Positions 1 to 9,094 of a stretch of DNA of 64,000 nucleotides are shown in pieces. Origin of the DNA: Shewanella psychropiezotolerans. GTDB taxonomy: Bacteria; Pseudomonadota; Gammaproteobacteria; Enterobacterales; Shewanellaceae. Location of the stretch: positions 4,394,001 to 4,458,000 of the forward strand of contig NZ_CP041614.1 of the NCBI RefSeq assembly GCF_007197555.1. The letters run 5' to 3'. The notes beneath the pieces were generated by a model. The model saw nothing but the letters and a program-made list of their open reading frames with translations, was not told the origin of the DNA and did not search any database. The position numbers and the translations under genes were made by a program. Every line of letters begins with the position of its first letter. Within the stretch, counting starts at the first letter, position 1.

Positions 1-2
1 GA

Positions 3-1723
3 TTATTGAGGTAAAGATGCCTGATGAGCCAAGATAAAGGTATCCATCTCTGCTTGAGCACGGATCTGAACGCTATCTAAACTGTCATCACTCGTCATGT
101 TCGCGACCACTTCGTAGTAACACTTAATCTTGGGCTCTGTGCCTGACGGCCTGACGATGACACGTCCCCCTCCTTCCAGCTTAAAAATAAGCACATCACT
201 GGCAGGTAGATCGATAACTTCAGTGGTGCCGTCTTTAAAGGTTCGCAAACCACAACTGATATCATCTGTGCTCAATACCTGCTTTGTGGCAATCACACTC
301 GGTAGCTCCTTACGTAGATATGCGCCAATATTAGGCGTAGTGGGCTTAAGCGCTATGCTCACCTGTGCATTGAGGTGAAACCCATGCTCACGATAGATGG
401 CTTCTAATCTGTCCCATATGGTCTTGCCTTGACTGGCAAGCTCAGCAGTTAACTGAGCAAACGCCACCAGCGCAGATAGACCGTCTTTATCCCACACCAT
501 AGAGCCAACCATGTAACCTAAGGCTTCTTCATAGGCAAACAGGCATTGGTTATCCTCAGTTTGCTCCGCCATGCCGACATTAGTCAGCCACTTAAAGCCT
601 GTCAGTGTCGTCAAACAGGTCGCATCCATACTCGCCGCCACTTTCGATAATAGGCTTGAAGACACGATAGTTGTGCAGGTCAGACGTTGATTTTTAGCGG
701 CGTGAGTCATCAAGTAATGGCCAAACAGCACACCCACTTGGTCACCGGTTAACATTTGATAATCACCGGCCTTTGTACGAACGGCAACCGCAAAACGATC
801 GGCATCGGGATCGTTAGCACAAGCCAACATGGCGCCGTGCTTCTTCGCCTCGGCTATCACAAGATCCATAGCCCCTTTCTCTTCGGGGTTAGGGAAATTC
901 ACCGTAGGAAAGTCACCATTGGGCTCACGTTGAGCGGCCACAGAATAGACCTGAGTCACGCCAGCATCGGCCAGTACAGTCTCGGCCATCTCCGCGCCGA
1001 CACCATGCATGGCGGTGTAAGACAGGCTTACCCGCTCAGGCTGAGTGTGGTTTTGCAGCACAGATGCATCCTTGATCCCTTGACGATAACTTTGATAGAA
1101 ATCATCTTCCAACACGACTAGCTTACCATTGGCCCTGGCAGATTCGAGATCCAATAAATGGATTGACTCTGTCGCCGCCTTATCGATACACGCCGCAATA
1201 CCTGAGTCGTGAGGCGGGATGATCTGTGCCCCGTTGCCCCAGTACACCTTATAACCATTGTACTGAGGTGGGTTATGACTCGCGGTCACCACTATTCCTG
1301 CCGCCGCATCGAGATGATTAACCCGAATGCCACTAAAGGAGTCGGCGCTACCTTACAGGTCAAATAGACTTTGATTCCCATGGCAGTGAGTACGCCCGCC
1401 GCATCATGGGCAAACTGCTTTGAATCGTGGCGTCCATCGTATCCGATGACCACACCACGAGTGTCGACATCGCTAACCTGTTGCTTAAGATAGGCTCCAA
1501 GCCCTGCCGATGTCTGCTGTACTACCAAGCGATTCATCCCCATGGGGCCCGCTTCGACGACGCCTCTTAGCCCGGCGGTACCGAATGCGAGTCGACCCGA
1601 AAAACGTTGCTGTAACTCAGCTTCATTGCCAGTATCTATGAGCGCCTGCAGTTCCTGTCGAGTACGGGGATCTGGATCATAATCAAGCCAATGTTTAACC
1701 CTAAACTTTAACTGTGTATCCAT
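3..1723 (-). pseudogene. phosphohexomutase (phosphoglucomutase/phosphomannomutase family), frameshifted
   Basis: Family role: interconverts hexose 1- and 6-phosphates in the cytoplasm, feeding glycogen and cell-envelope sugars. The N-terminal part (1292-1723) runs to VAPTPLVAFG. The C-terminal part (3-1292) begins just before the phosphoserine motif TASHNPP and carries the metal loop NDPDADR and the phosphate-binding RPSGTEPKIK. The two frames join if one base is added in the CCC run at about 1322-1324, which restores the sequence VNHLDAAAGIVVTASHNP; the joined product would be about 573 residues, the normal family length. No other lesion is visible, so this is either a very recent 1-bp deletion or a sequence error. 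Whether glucose or mannose phosphate is preferred cannot be told from sequence. Confidence 0.9.
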
Positions 1724-1935
1724 AATTCACTTCACCTGGTATAGATTGTGCCGCCTGGCCTAAATTACCGTCGGCAGCTGGAAATAGTTATCATTAACCC
1801 TAAACCTAGCATCTATAGAGAACAAGCAAATTTGCACTTTAAAAAATGATTAATGAAAACTACCAAGCTTAATCAAAATCCTTAATGATGCCTAATAGAC
1901 GTGCATAGGGCATTATCCCCTCCGAAGTCGTCAAC

Positions 1936-2056
1936 CCTACTTAACTAAATCCTGATGGTTTTAACCTAAGTAGGCTTGCCCTGCAGAGGCGTTATTCGTC
2001 TTAGCTTCTCCTTTATGGTTTTATTTTGGCCCTGAGTTTGTCAGGGCCGTTTTTTT
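1936..2056 (+). promoter_or_regulatory. attenuator-like leader with terminator hairpin before the SMR pump gene
   Basis: An intrinsic terminator lies at 2028-2056: arms GGCCCTGA and TCAGGGCC, 5-nt loop, then a run of seven T. It starts 79 nt and ends about 50 nt before the SMR gene start, with no plus-strand gene before it. A second hairpin, CCTACTTA (1936-1943) with TAAGTAGG (1967-1974), sits upstream. GCCCTG at 1978-1983 could pair with CAGGGC (2042-2047) of the terminator and so compete with it. That arrangement fits transcription attenuation of the pump gene, or the 3' end of a small RNA. I do not recognise any known guanidine riboswitch class in it. Confidence 0.5.
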
Positions 2057-2106
2057 AAACTCATAGAGCCACTTCTAAAGCCTACATTGACCCCCAGAGA
2101 TTAAAA

Positions 2107-2433
2107 ATGAACAGTTACTTCTATTTAAGTATCGCTATCATTTCAGAAGTCATTGCTACCACCTTACTCCCGGTTACATTGGGCTTTACCCGGATATTGC
2201 CTTCCCTTGGGTGCGCTATAGGTTATGCCAGTGCATTCTATTTCCTCTCATTAGCGACAGCCAATATTCCTACTGCCGTGGTTTATGCTATTTGGTGTGG
2301 AGCTGGAATAGTGCTGATCGCACTTATCGGAGCAATAAGAGGAGATATACCCAATATGGACACCATTTTCGGCATGATATTGATCATCATAGGCGTATCT
2401 TTAATCAATATGAATACTAAAGCCATATGTTGA
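2107..2433 (+). CDS. small multidrug resistance (SMR/EmrE-type) efflux protein
   Basis: Four-helix inner-membrane proton antiporter of the SMR family, exporting cationic compounds or guanidinium-like substrates. At 108 residues it is the usual length, and it aligns without gaps to E. coli EmrE from the start: the proton- and drug-binding Glu14 lies in ISEVIATT, and Tyr40, Tyr60 and Trp63 (YAIWCG) are conserved. Lys22 of EmrE is Pro here. It stands alone, preceded by a terminator hairpin that probably controls it, and followed by the pseudouridine synthase gene 95 bp downstream. Substrate (disinfectant, guanidinium or metabolite) is not determined. Confidence 0.9.
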   Translation: MNSYFYLSIAIISEVIATTLLPVTLGFTRILPSLGCAIGYASAFYFLSLATANIPTAVVYAIWCGAGIVLIALIGAIRGDIPNMDTIFGMILIIIGVSLINMNTKAIC

Positions 2434-2528
2434 AATAACACCAGTAGTGATTGGGCACAATAATCAGCAGATTTCATTATCAAATGATGTAAAATAGCGT
2501 CTAACACTATCAGCTATGCCTATATTTT

Positions 2529-3392
2529 ATGCCCCAAGTCACTCAAAATGTGCTCGAATCCCACTTGACCATTAATAACCTCGAACTTAATGCTGCTTCA
2601 TTATTGGCAGCAGAGACAAAACTGTCTAAGCAACAGATAAAGCAGGCGATGAACAAGGGAGCCGTTTGGCTTACACGAGGCAAACAGACCCAGAGACTTC
2701 GCCGTGCTAAACGGACTTTAAAGCTTGGCGATGAGCTACATCTGTATTACAACCCGCAAGTGTTAGCACACAGTGTCGATGCAGCCGAATTGATATTCGA
2801 TGGGGGTCAATACAGTATCTGGTACAAGCCCTATGGCATGTTGTGTCAGGGGTCTAAATGGGGCGATCACACCACTATTAACCGCTACGCCGAGATTCAC
2901 CTCGCCCCCGATCGTCCGGCATTTATCATTCATAGGCTAGATAGAGCCGCGACAGGCTTGGTTCTTATCGGTCACAGCAAAAAAACCACCGCGGCCCTGG
3001 CTAAGCTCTTTGAGCTAAGGCAACTCGATAAGTACTATCAGGTAATAGTAGAAGGTCAATTTAACTCGGGAAATCTGGAGTCAGTCACCATAGCGACAGA
3101 TGTGGATAACAAAGCAGCCCGTTCACACGCTAGATTGTTAGCCTTTGATGAAGAGAAAAAACGCTCTTTAGTACAGGTGAAAATTGAGTCGGGACGTAAG
3201 CACCAAATCCGTATTCATATGGCATCTATTGGATATCCGGTCGTAGGAGACAGACTCCACGGCGTAGCGAAAGAAGGTGAATTGAATCTGCAGCTCACCT
3301 CTTGCTATCTTAAATTCACTTGTCCCATCACAGATGAAATTAAAGAATTTGAACTGCCTGAAAGGTTAAAGCCTAAACTCATCGCGTGCTGA
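2529..3392 (+). CDS. RluA-family pseudouridine synthase
   Basis: Isomerises specific uridines in rRNA or tRNA. An N-terminal S4-like segment (roughly residues 15-75, rich in Lys/Arg) precedes the catalytic domain. The signature HRLDRAATGL contains the catalytic Asp, and the family motif GRKHQIRIHM with GYPVVGDRLHG follows. Length 287 is normal for single-domain RluA/RluC-type enzymes. The target position cannot be assigned. The ATG at 2529 is the first in frame. Confidence 0.9.
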   Translation: MPQVTQNVLESHLTINNLELNAASLLAAETKLSKQQIKQAMNKGAVWLTRGKQTQRLRRAKRTLKLGDELHLYYNPQVLAHSVDAAELIFDGGQYSIWYKPYGMLCQGSKWGDHTTINRYAEIHLAPDRPAFIIHRLDRAATGLVLIGHSKKTTAALAKLFELRQLDKYYQVIVEGQFNSGNLESVTIATDVDNKAARSHARLLAFDEEKKRSLVQVKIESGRKHQIRIHMASIGYPVVGDRLHGVAKEGELNLQLTSCYLKFTCPITDEIKEFELPERLKPKLIAC

Positions 3393-3442
3393 TACAGAAT
3401 GAAAATATAAGTCTCCCACCGTTCTCAGTCTCAATTTTTCAC

Positions 3443-3482
3443 AAAAAAAAAAGCTCTATTCGGACGGAATAGAGCTAAAAAA
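3443..3482 (-). terminator. intrinsic terminator of the outer-membrane protein gene
   Basis: Ten-bp perfect stem (3452-3461 with 3467-3476), 5-nt loop. On the minus strand it is followed by a run of at least nine T (A-tract 3443-3451 on the plus strand), so it serves the minus-strand gene ending at 3654. It also has A6 on the other flank and may act in both directions, ending the pseudouridine synthase transcript. Confidence 0.8.
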
Positions 3483-3653
3483 CATCCAAGACAAGCATGT
3501 TGATGAGAGCCGCACTACTGACTCACATCAAGAATAGCCCAAGCTAAACCTAAGCATGTTTCTTAAGTGTAGACATGCAGAAAACAAATCTCACCCAATG
3601 ATTGAAACCATTAAGACACAAACAAGATAAGTGAATCGACTATAAATAAGCCT

Positions 3654-4409
3654 TTAGAATCGACCAGTGAGCGTAATACCTAAACCGACACCGTCGATAT
3701 CTTCGTTAATGATTTTTGATATTGCGAAATTAGCAGAGAAATCATCAGAAATACGTAACCAATAAGCGGTTCTAATGTCGAAGTCACCATCTTCAGCATC
3801 GCGTGTATATCCAGATCCAACGGACCATGAGTTCGTTACATACCAGTCAGCGCCTAAGTTATAGTTATTCTCCGAATTGGCATGTACCCAGCCCGCCGAC
3901 AGATCAATTCCAGGTGTTGAGTCTAGCTCTAAATAACGACGAATATTTAAGCCGTAGTTTTCCTCTGCATTATCATCTGTACCACCATCAAAAAAAGCTG
4001 AAAAAGATGTCTGCTCATTAACATAATAACCAAGCTCAACGCCATAAGTGTTGAGATCCACATTACCAATACTACTACGTTGATAGTTTAGACCCACAAA
4101 CCAATTAGAATCGAAGACATAAGTACCATCAACGCCTACGGTATCAAGGTCCAGAGCATCAAAATTAGCATAATGCGCTCCAATATTAGATTCCTGGGCA
4201 AGAAAACCGTTTAGCGCATAAGGGCTAGTATTTTGTGCGACAGGATTGGCATAGTATCGATAATTAACACCCAAAATGCCGTCACCCATTTCATCTGAAT
4301 TGGTAAGATAACCCACGCTAGCTTCATGCTGGTATGCATTATCCTGTACAGCCATTGCATTTGCACTCAATAGGGCTATAACCAATGTTGAAGCAGTAAT
4401 TAATTTCAT
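3654..4409 (-). CDS. putative outer-membrane beta-barrel protein
   Basis: A 21-residue signal peptide ending ANAMA is followed by alternating short polar and aromatic strands with Asn/Asp-rich turns, ending in the sequence GITLTGRF. The terminal Phe is the usual BamA-recognition end of outer-membrane barrels. About 230 mature residues would make a barrel of 10-12 strands. No enzymatic motif is seen. It resembles the putative porin proteins common in Shewanella; substrate unknown. Monocistronic, with its own terminator. Confidence 0.75.
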   Translation of the reverse strand: MKLITASTLVIALLSANAMAVQDNAYQHEASVGYLTNSDEMGDGILGVNYRYYANPVAQNTSPYALNGFLAQESNIGAHYANFDALDLDTVGVDGTYVFDSNWFVGLNYQRSSIGNVDLNTYGVELGYYVNEQTSFSAFFDGGTDDNAEENYGLNIRRYLELDSTPGIDLSAGWVHANSENNYNLGADWYVTNSWSVGSGYTRDAEDGDFDIRTAYWLRISDDFSANFAISKIINEDIDGVGLGITLTGRF

Positions 4410-4672
4410 TCTCTTTCCTTGACATGTCTAATGACATAATAATTGATGGTGTTCGATGACTTAACTGAGCCAATGTAAAACAACCATAACTATCTGATAA
4501 AAATATTTTTTATTTGTTTCCTAAGGGTAGGAAAAGAAAGGATCAGTGCTTCAATGTTTACGGTTTTGTATTTCAGAGCTTGAATTTAAGTCGTATTTTT
4601 CTCAATCAATGGGCTGTTCTACAAATAAACGGTTCTTTAACCGTTTAACCCAGTCATGACCAACTCCTAGCC

Positions 4673-5440
4673 CTATTTATGAGCCGTAGAGAAGCATAAA
4701 TATCGACTACTCCAGCTGGCTATGTTTATCGCTACATATTCTGCATCTTCTTTGCGTGTTATTAGGTGATCTGCAGTGTCCAAGCTGATAAAACTTTTAG
4801 GGTGTCTTGCCTGAAGGTATACCTTCTCGGCCTGAGCAATAGACACTGTGGTATCCACTGGAGAATGCATAACCAACAAGGCTTTTTTTGTTAGGGTAAA
4901 ACCTTTTTTAGCATGCAAGTCTAAATCATCTAGAAATTGTTTTTTAATGGTAAATGTATGCGGCCCCAAGGTCACATGAGCTAACCCTTCGGTGTTGATT
5001 TCGTCAATTGAACCGGAAAAGTTATGGATCACATGGTCGGCAGTTGAAGGCGCACCTATAGTAACAACAGCCTTACACTCTGGAATATCATCGGCGATTG
5101 ACAGCATCGCGGCACCACCTAAACTATGACCAATTAATAGCTGCGGCGCATCGTACTCTCGTCTCAAAAAATCCGCTGCTGCTTTGAGATCGTCAAGGTT
5201 TGAGGAGAAATTGGTATTAGCAAAATCACCATCACTGCTACCAAGTCCAGTAAAATCAAACCTAAGTGTACCTATACCTTTCTCCATTAAAGCCCGAGAT
5301 ATTCTTGAGGCGGCAACGATATCTTTGCCACAAGTAAAGCAGTGAGCAAATAAGGCAAAAGCACTAACATTACCAGCTGGTTGCTCTAATAAACCGACTA
5401 ATGTCTGACCATTACTGATAAATTCAACTTTCTCTTTCAT
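4673..5440 (-). CDS. alpha/beta hydrolase (hydrolase half of the hydrolase-OsmC family)
   Basis: Cytoplasmic serine hydrolase. The N-terminal sequence [15 protein letters not shown] and the segment [17 protein letters not shown] are typical of the bifunctional alpha/beta hydrolase-OsmC proteins. The nucleophile elbow is GHSLGG (about residue 107), the probable acid Asp is in HSPVDTT and the His in TADHLI. The protein ends at 255 residues, just where the OsmC domain would begin, and no OsmC domain follows within the gene. Physiological substrate unknown. A small hairpin (4626-4647) downstream may end the transcript. Confidence 0.8.
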   Translation of the reverse strand: MKEKVEFISNGQTLVGLLEQPAGNVSAFALFAHCFTCGKDIVAASRISRALMEKGIGTLRFDFTGLGSSDGDFANTNFSSNLDDLKAAADFLRREYDAPQLLIGHSLGGAAMLSIADDIPECKAVVTIGAPSTADHVIHNFSGSIDEINTEGLAHVTLGPHTFTIKKQFLDDLDLHAKKGFTLTKKALLVMHSPVDTTVSIAQAEKVYLQARHPKSFISLDTADHLITRKEDAEYVAINIASWSSRYLCFSTAHK

Positions 5441-5642
5441 GCTGGCATCCTCAATTACTGATTATTTAGCCCATCTATGGCCGCGACTAGCTCAAAAAAC
5501 ACTTGTATTTATTAACGCTGAAAAATAATAAGAGTAATGGTCTTTTCTGTTCACTAAAATGACATTTAAATATTGACCTCAGACATATTAAACTTCCTAT
5601 TTAAAAGGATAGCACCCATTAATACTTGTTAGTGGCGTAATA

Positions 5643-6434
5643 TTATTTAAAATCCCCTGTAGGTTCTCCCTCTATAGGAACATCAACTCGGTTGTACTTA
5701 TTTATTATTTTTAGAAAGCTCCCACTTTCTTTCGCCTTCTCAAAACCTATCTTCAAACTCAGGTAAACATCAGGTTTAATTGATTTTTTACTAAAGGCAA
5801 AGTAAACCAAGTTTGTATGAATAACAAATGGATGTATCTTAACATTCTTGTATTCAGGATGAATAGCAATGGCGTGGCGCAACTGATAATACTCTTCCAA
5901 GAAGCCTATTGTTCTGCCTAAATTTAGGAGTTTTATTTTATCCTTATTGCCATTTACAGTGACAAAATAATGAGAAAAATCTGGCTCATTTTCTAGCTTT
6001 AGAGAAAATTCATCCCCATAGTGAGCACCACGTTGAATGGAAATTAATCCACCTAAATGGGTGAGGTCATCTATTGAGCTTATCGAAAATTTTGAATCTT
6101 CATCTATGCCAAGTACGATGGCCTCATTCTGCTGAGGCCCAATAAAATACATCCCTTGCTTTCTCTCTTCAGTGATAGAAACATTGAGTAACATATCTAT
6201 TTCCCCATTCATCATCAGGTGAAGAGCCCTTTTCCTAGGGATAGTCGTGTAGTCCGGAGTGCAGTTGATCGTATCGAGTAAGGCCTCTGCGAGTTCAATA
6301 TTCATCCCCTGCCAATGCCCGCTACTATGTAAATAAGATTGAGGGAAAAAATCTTCAACTCCAACTTTAACTAGACAATCAGCTAGAGAAAGCTGTGGAA
6401 TAACATAAATGAGAACGAGAATATTTAATTTCAC
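5643..6434 (-). CDS. periplasmic solute-binding-like protein (SBP_bac_3 type)
   Basis: Signal peptide of about 18 residues (ends SLA) followed by a two-lobe domain like the amino-acid ABC transporter binding proteins: GMNIELAEALL, IPRKRALHLMMNGEIDMLLN and GGLISIQRGAHYG. No permease or ATPase lies beside it, so it is an orphan, as is frequent in Shewanella and Vibrio; it may bind a ligand for a sensor rather than for transport. GTG start preceded by a GGGGG ribosome-binding site. Confidence 0.8.
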   Translation of the reverse strand: MKLNILVLIYVIPQLSLADCLVKVGVEDFFPQSYLHSSGHWQGMNIELAEALLDTINCTPDYTTIPRKRALHLMMNGEIDMLLNVSITEERKQGMYFIGPQQNEAIVLGIDEDSKFSISSIDDLTHLGGLISIQRGAHYGDEFSLKLENEPDFSHYFVTVNGNKDKIKLLNLGRTIGFLEEYYQLRHAIAIHPEYKNVKIHPFVIHTNLVYFAFSKKSIKPDVYLSLKIGFEKAKESGSFLKIINKYNRVDVPIEGEPTGDFK

Positions 6435-6618
6435 CTTAACCCCCAGTGTTAATCACTACAAATCGATTATTTAACCATACTTCAAGATATAAAGACCGGA
6501 GAATACATAAAACCATTCCCAAAAAATAACTATTGAAATTTTATTTTGATTGTACAGGTCTCTGTTTACTGTCTAATGCTTGTTATTGCTACTTTATTAA
6601 ATAGGAGAAAGAATAAAC

Positions 6619-6966
6619 ATGAACAAACCTCTATTGCAACACACTTCATTTATTCACGAAAGATTTGGAAGCTGCTTAGAAAAATCTGGCTCATCACTAT
6701 TGTGTAATAAGAAAAACTTTGAAAAAGAATTAGAGAACAGAAATCTATTACTAATCAGCTTCCGCTGGGAAGACTGGTATAATTATAGCCATTTTATTGA
6801 TAGACCTGATTATATCTCTGATTCCACGATATTTGAATGTCAGCTGATACTCACGGCTATTATCAGGCTTGAACGGTTTAGCCCTAAGACTCTGGATAAC
6901 ATGCGGCAACTTGGCGTACTAAAAGCTGTAATGGATCGGCTAAGTTGGTTTGCTAGTAGCCATTGA
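6619..6966 (+). CDS. hypothetical protein, 115 residues
   Basis: Not recognised. A clear ribosome-binding site (AGGAGA, 9-10 nt before ATG) supports it. The product is soluble with many aromatic residues in the middle (WEDWYNYSHFIDRPDY) and a helical C-terminal half. There is no signal peptide or membrane segment. It ends about 100 bp before the TetR gene and is codirectional, but the TetR gene has its own promoter. Confidence 0.6.
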   Translation: MNKPLLQHTSFIHERFGSCLEKSGSSLLCNKKNFEKELENRNLLLISFRWEDWYNYSHFIDRPDYISDSTIFECQLILTAIIRLERFSPKTLDNMRQLGVLKAVMDRLSWFASSH

Positions 6967-7036
6967 TTGAGTGCCTGAAACTCATTGATTTGAAATATCT
7001 CAACGTTATGGCCAGCGTATTTTGATATAACAAACC

Positions 7037-7065
7037 TTGACACCCTACCAACTGGTAGGTAGCAT
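7037..7065 (+). promoter_or_regulatory. promoter of the TetR gene with embedded operator
   Basis: A perfect -35 TTGACA (7037-7042) is followed after 17 bp by TAGCAT (7060-7065), a 4/6 match to the -10 element. The inverted repeat CTACC-AACT-GGTAG (7045-7058) fills the spacer, so a bound repressor would exclude RNA polymerase. The predicted transcript starts at about 7072, next to the ATG at 7073. Confidence 0.65.
7045..7058. promoter_or_regulatory. TetR operator 1 (inverted repeat)
   Basis: Perfect 5-bp half sites CTACC and GGTAG around a 4-bp centre AACT, overlapping the predicted promoter spacer of the TetR gene. The same half sites recur before the next gene (operator 2), which supports autoregulation plus control of the downstream genes. 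Confidence 0.7.
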
Positions 7066-7072
7066 TGATTGC

Positions 7073-7624
7073 ATGAACACTACATACATAGATATTTTAC
7101 AGTACGCTGATGAATTAATTCAGCAAAATGGCTTTAATGGTTTTAGTTATGCTGACTTATCCAAAAAGCTGGGTATAAAGAAAGCCAGTATACATCATCA
7201 CTTTCCTACCAAAGCGGATTTGGGGATTGCTTATTGTCAGCAAAAAAGTGATGCGCTCAGTGAGTTACAACAGCAATTATCGATGAAAAAAACAGCCCGG
7301 GCACAATTACAAGGTTACTTTTCAGTGTTTGATGATTGTGCTGAGCTTGGAGGCATGTGTGGAATATTTTCTATGCAAACAGATTTGAAACTCCTGAGTG
7401 CAGAGTTGCAAAAACAAGTAAATAAACTGGTTCAATTAGAATTACAGATACTCAGTGGTGTGCTGCTAAAGGGCTTAACAACGGGTGAGTTTCGCTTTAA
7501 TGGGGCACCAGAGCAACAAGCTGTCATTATCTGCTGCGCGATTAAAGGTGCGCTGATGTTAAACCGTAACCAGCAAGGGTTATATAAGCAAACCTGTGAC
7601 GCCTGCTTGGATATTATTAGCTAA
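7073..7624 (+). CDS. TetR-family transcriptional regulator
   Basis: DNA-binding repressor. The N-terminal helix-turn-helix is typical: ADELIQQNGFNGFSYADLS then KKASIHHHFPTKADLG. The remaining about 130 residues form the ligand-binding domain, with four Cys (DDCAELGGMCG, ICCAI) that could sense electrophiles or oxidants; that is inference. The frame is open back to a TTG at 7037, but that TTG is the -35 element, so I place the start at ATG 7073 (183 residues). There is no Shine-Dalgarno before it. It probably represses itself and the AhpD-like and DUF417 genes. Confidence 0.88.
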   Translation: MNTTYIDILQYADELIQQNGFNGFSYADLSKKLGIKKASIHHHFPTKADLGIAYCQQKSDALSELQQQLSMKKTARAQLQGYFSVFDDCAELGGMCGIFSMQTDLKLLSAELQKQVNKLVQLELQILSGVLLKGLTTGEFRFNGAPEQQAVIICCAIKGALMLNRNQQGLYKQTCDACLDIIS

Positions 7625-7665
7625 GAAGGAGGGGAAACCCTAAAAATTTTAACCATTACACCTAC

Positions 7666-7679
7666 CTACTAGAAGGTAG
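7666..7679. promoter_or_regulatory. TetR operator 2 (inverted repeat)
   Basis: CTACT-AGAA-GGTAG, the same 5-4-5 architecture as operator 1 with one half-site mismatch. It overlaps a second CTACC at 7662-7666. It lies 30 bp before the AhpD-like gene, in the TetR-AhpD intergenic space. Confidence 0.7.
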
Positions 7680-7708
7680 CTTAACTTTAATTAATTAAGG
7701 ATTTTATT

Positions 7709-8248
7709 ATGCAACGCATTACTACGTTAACTGTTAATACCGCGACAGGTCAGGCACAAACTCAGCTCACAGCATTAAAAAAGGCGATGGGCGCCGAAAT
7801 CAATTTATTTGGCGCAATAGCCAACTCTTCCAGTGCATTAGAAGGTTTTTTAAATTTTAAGGGATCCCTTGAAAAAGGCGTTTTAAGCAAAAAATTGTCA
7901 GAGCAACTCGCGTTAACTATCGCCGGGACTAATGGTTGTCACTACTGTGCATCAGCTCATGCTTTTATCGGTGGAAAACTCGGCTTGTCAGAGGCAGAAA
8001 TAAGAGCGAATTTAAATGCCCGCTCTGAAGACAGCCAAACAAACACCATATTGAGTTTTGCTAGACAGGTGATAGAGCAAAAAGGCCGTGTCACGACGAA
8101 ACAACTCGCAGCGACAGAAGCTGCAGGATTTAACCGAGAGCAACTTGTTGAGGTCATAGCACATATAGCGCTAAACACCTTCACTAATTATTTCAATGAA
8201 GCTTTTGAGATTGACATCGATTTTCCAAAAATCAGCCTAACTGAATAA
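7709..8248 (+). CDS. carboxymuconolactone decarboxylase / AhpD-like protein
   Basis: An all-helical AhpD-superfamily protein of 179 residues. The redox motif is present: Glu65, Cys77-x-x-Cys80 and His84 (GCHYCASAH), the proton-relay and disulfide arrangement of alkylhydroperoxidase AhpD. It is likely a thiol-dependent peroxidase or reductase of a small organic molecule. It follows operator 2 and precedes the DUF417 gene by 79 bp, so the pair is probably derepressed together when the TetR protein binds its ligand. Confidence 0.85.
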   Translation: MQRITTLTVNTATGQAQTQLTALKKAMGAEINLFGAIANSSSALEGFLNFKGSLEKGVLSKKLSEQLALTIAGTNGCHYCASAHAFIGGKLGLSEAEIRANLNARSEDSQTNTILSFARQVIEQKGRVTTKQLAATEAAGFNREQLVEVIAHIALNTFTNYFNEAFEIDIDFPKISLTE

Positions 8249-8327
8249 TCGCCGCCAAGTACATAGCAAACACATGTTGGGCCATAGAGCCCTAAATATA
8301 ATCAGGCACATGCCACAGGAGTGAACC

Positions 8328-8825
8328 ATGAACGTTAATACCATCCAACTGCAAACCTTATCGACCCTTGGCCAAAAAATTGAGAAGACGGGCTTACCCC
8401 TGATCTATATCACGCTAGGAATTATTTATATTTGGTTTGGGGGAATGAAATTCACCTCTGGCCAGGCCGAAGGCATGTACGGCATGATAGCTAATAACCC
8501 TTTAGTCTCGTGGATGTATATCATTTTCTCTAAACAAGGTTTAGTTGATTTTCTAGGAAGCCTGGAAGTGCTTATCGGTATCTTGATTATTGGGCGATTT
8601 GTTAATCCTGCTTTGTCCGCTATTGGCGGCCTACTCTCAATCACTCTATTTACGGTAACCCTAAGTATGATGATTTTTTTGCCTGGTATCACAACCGAAG
8701 CAGGCTTTCCGGCACTGAGTTTCTTCGGCGAGTTTTTACTCAAAGATGCGGGATTATTTGCCGCCTCTCTCTTTGTACTTGGGCATAGTCTAACAACATG
8801 GGCAGCTGCACAACGTCAAGACTAA
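8328..8825 (+). CDS. DUF417 family inner-membrane protein (YkgB/RclC-like)
   Basis: Four predicted membrane helices in 165 residues, and the family's conserved ending GFPALSFFGEFLLKDAGL. E. coli RclC, a member of this family, belongs to the reactive-chlorine resistance regulon; its chemistry is unknown. Here the gene sits with an AhpD-like protein under a TetR regulator, which again suggests a role against reactive electrophiles or oxidants (inference). It is shorter than RclC (about 197 residues). Confidence 0.82.
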   Translation: MNVNTIQLQTLSTLGQKIEKTGLPLIYITLGIIYIWFGGMKFTSGQAEGMYGMIANNPLVSWMYIIFSKQGLVDFLGSLEVLIGILIIGRFVNPALSAIGGLLSITLFTVTLSMMIFLPGITTEAGFPALSFFGEFLLKDAGLFAASLFVLGHSLTTWAAAQRQD

Positions 8826-9094
8826 TAACCTTGAAACTAACACTAGAGCAAACAAACTCGCTTATGTCATGCAGTAATGAAATGAAGTCTGGACGTAGAA
8901 CGTTTTATTGCACCGCTCCACCGAGTTTTTATGGGGCGGCAGCAATAAAACACAACCCGATAACAAATAGGATGCACAACCAAGAGAAATAGTTGGCAAA
9001 ATGAAGCCTATTTAGTAACACATAGATTAAGCCTCTTGATAGCTTACTCGACGAAAGGAAAGCAAGTCTTACTAGCTGAACAAAGGGAGGGAAT

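Noticed and set aside
1860..2030. Known guanidine riboswitch (ykkC, mini-ykkC) before the SMR gene
   Set aside because: The conserved loops and ACGR hairpin pairs are not visible, although an attenuator layout is.
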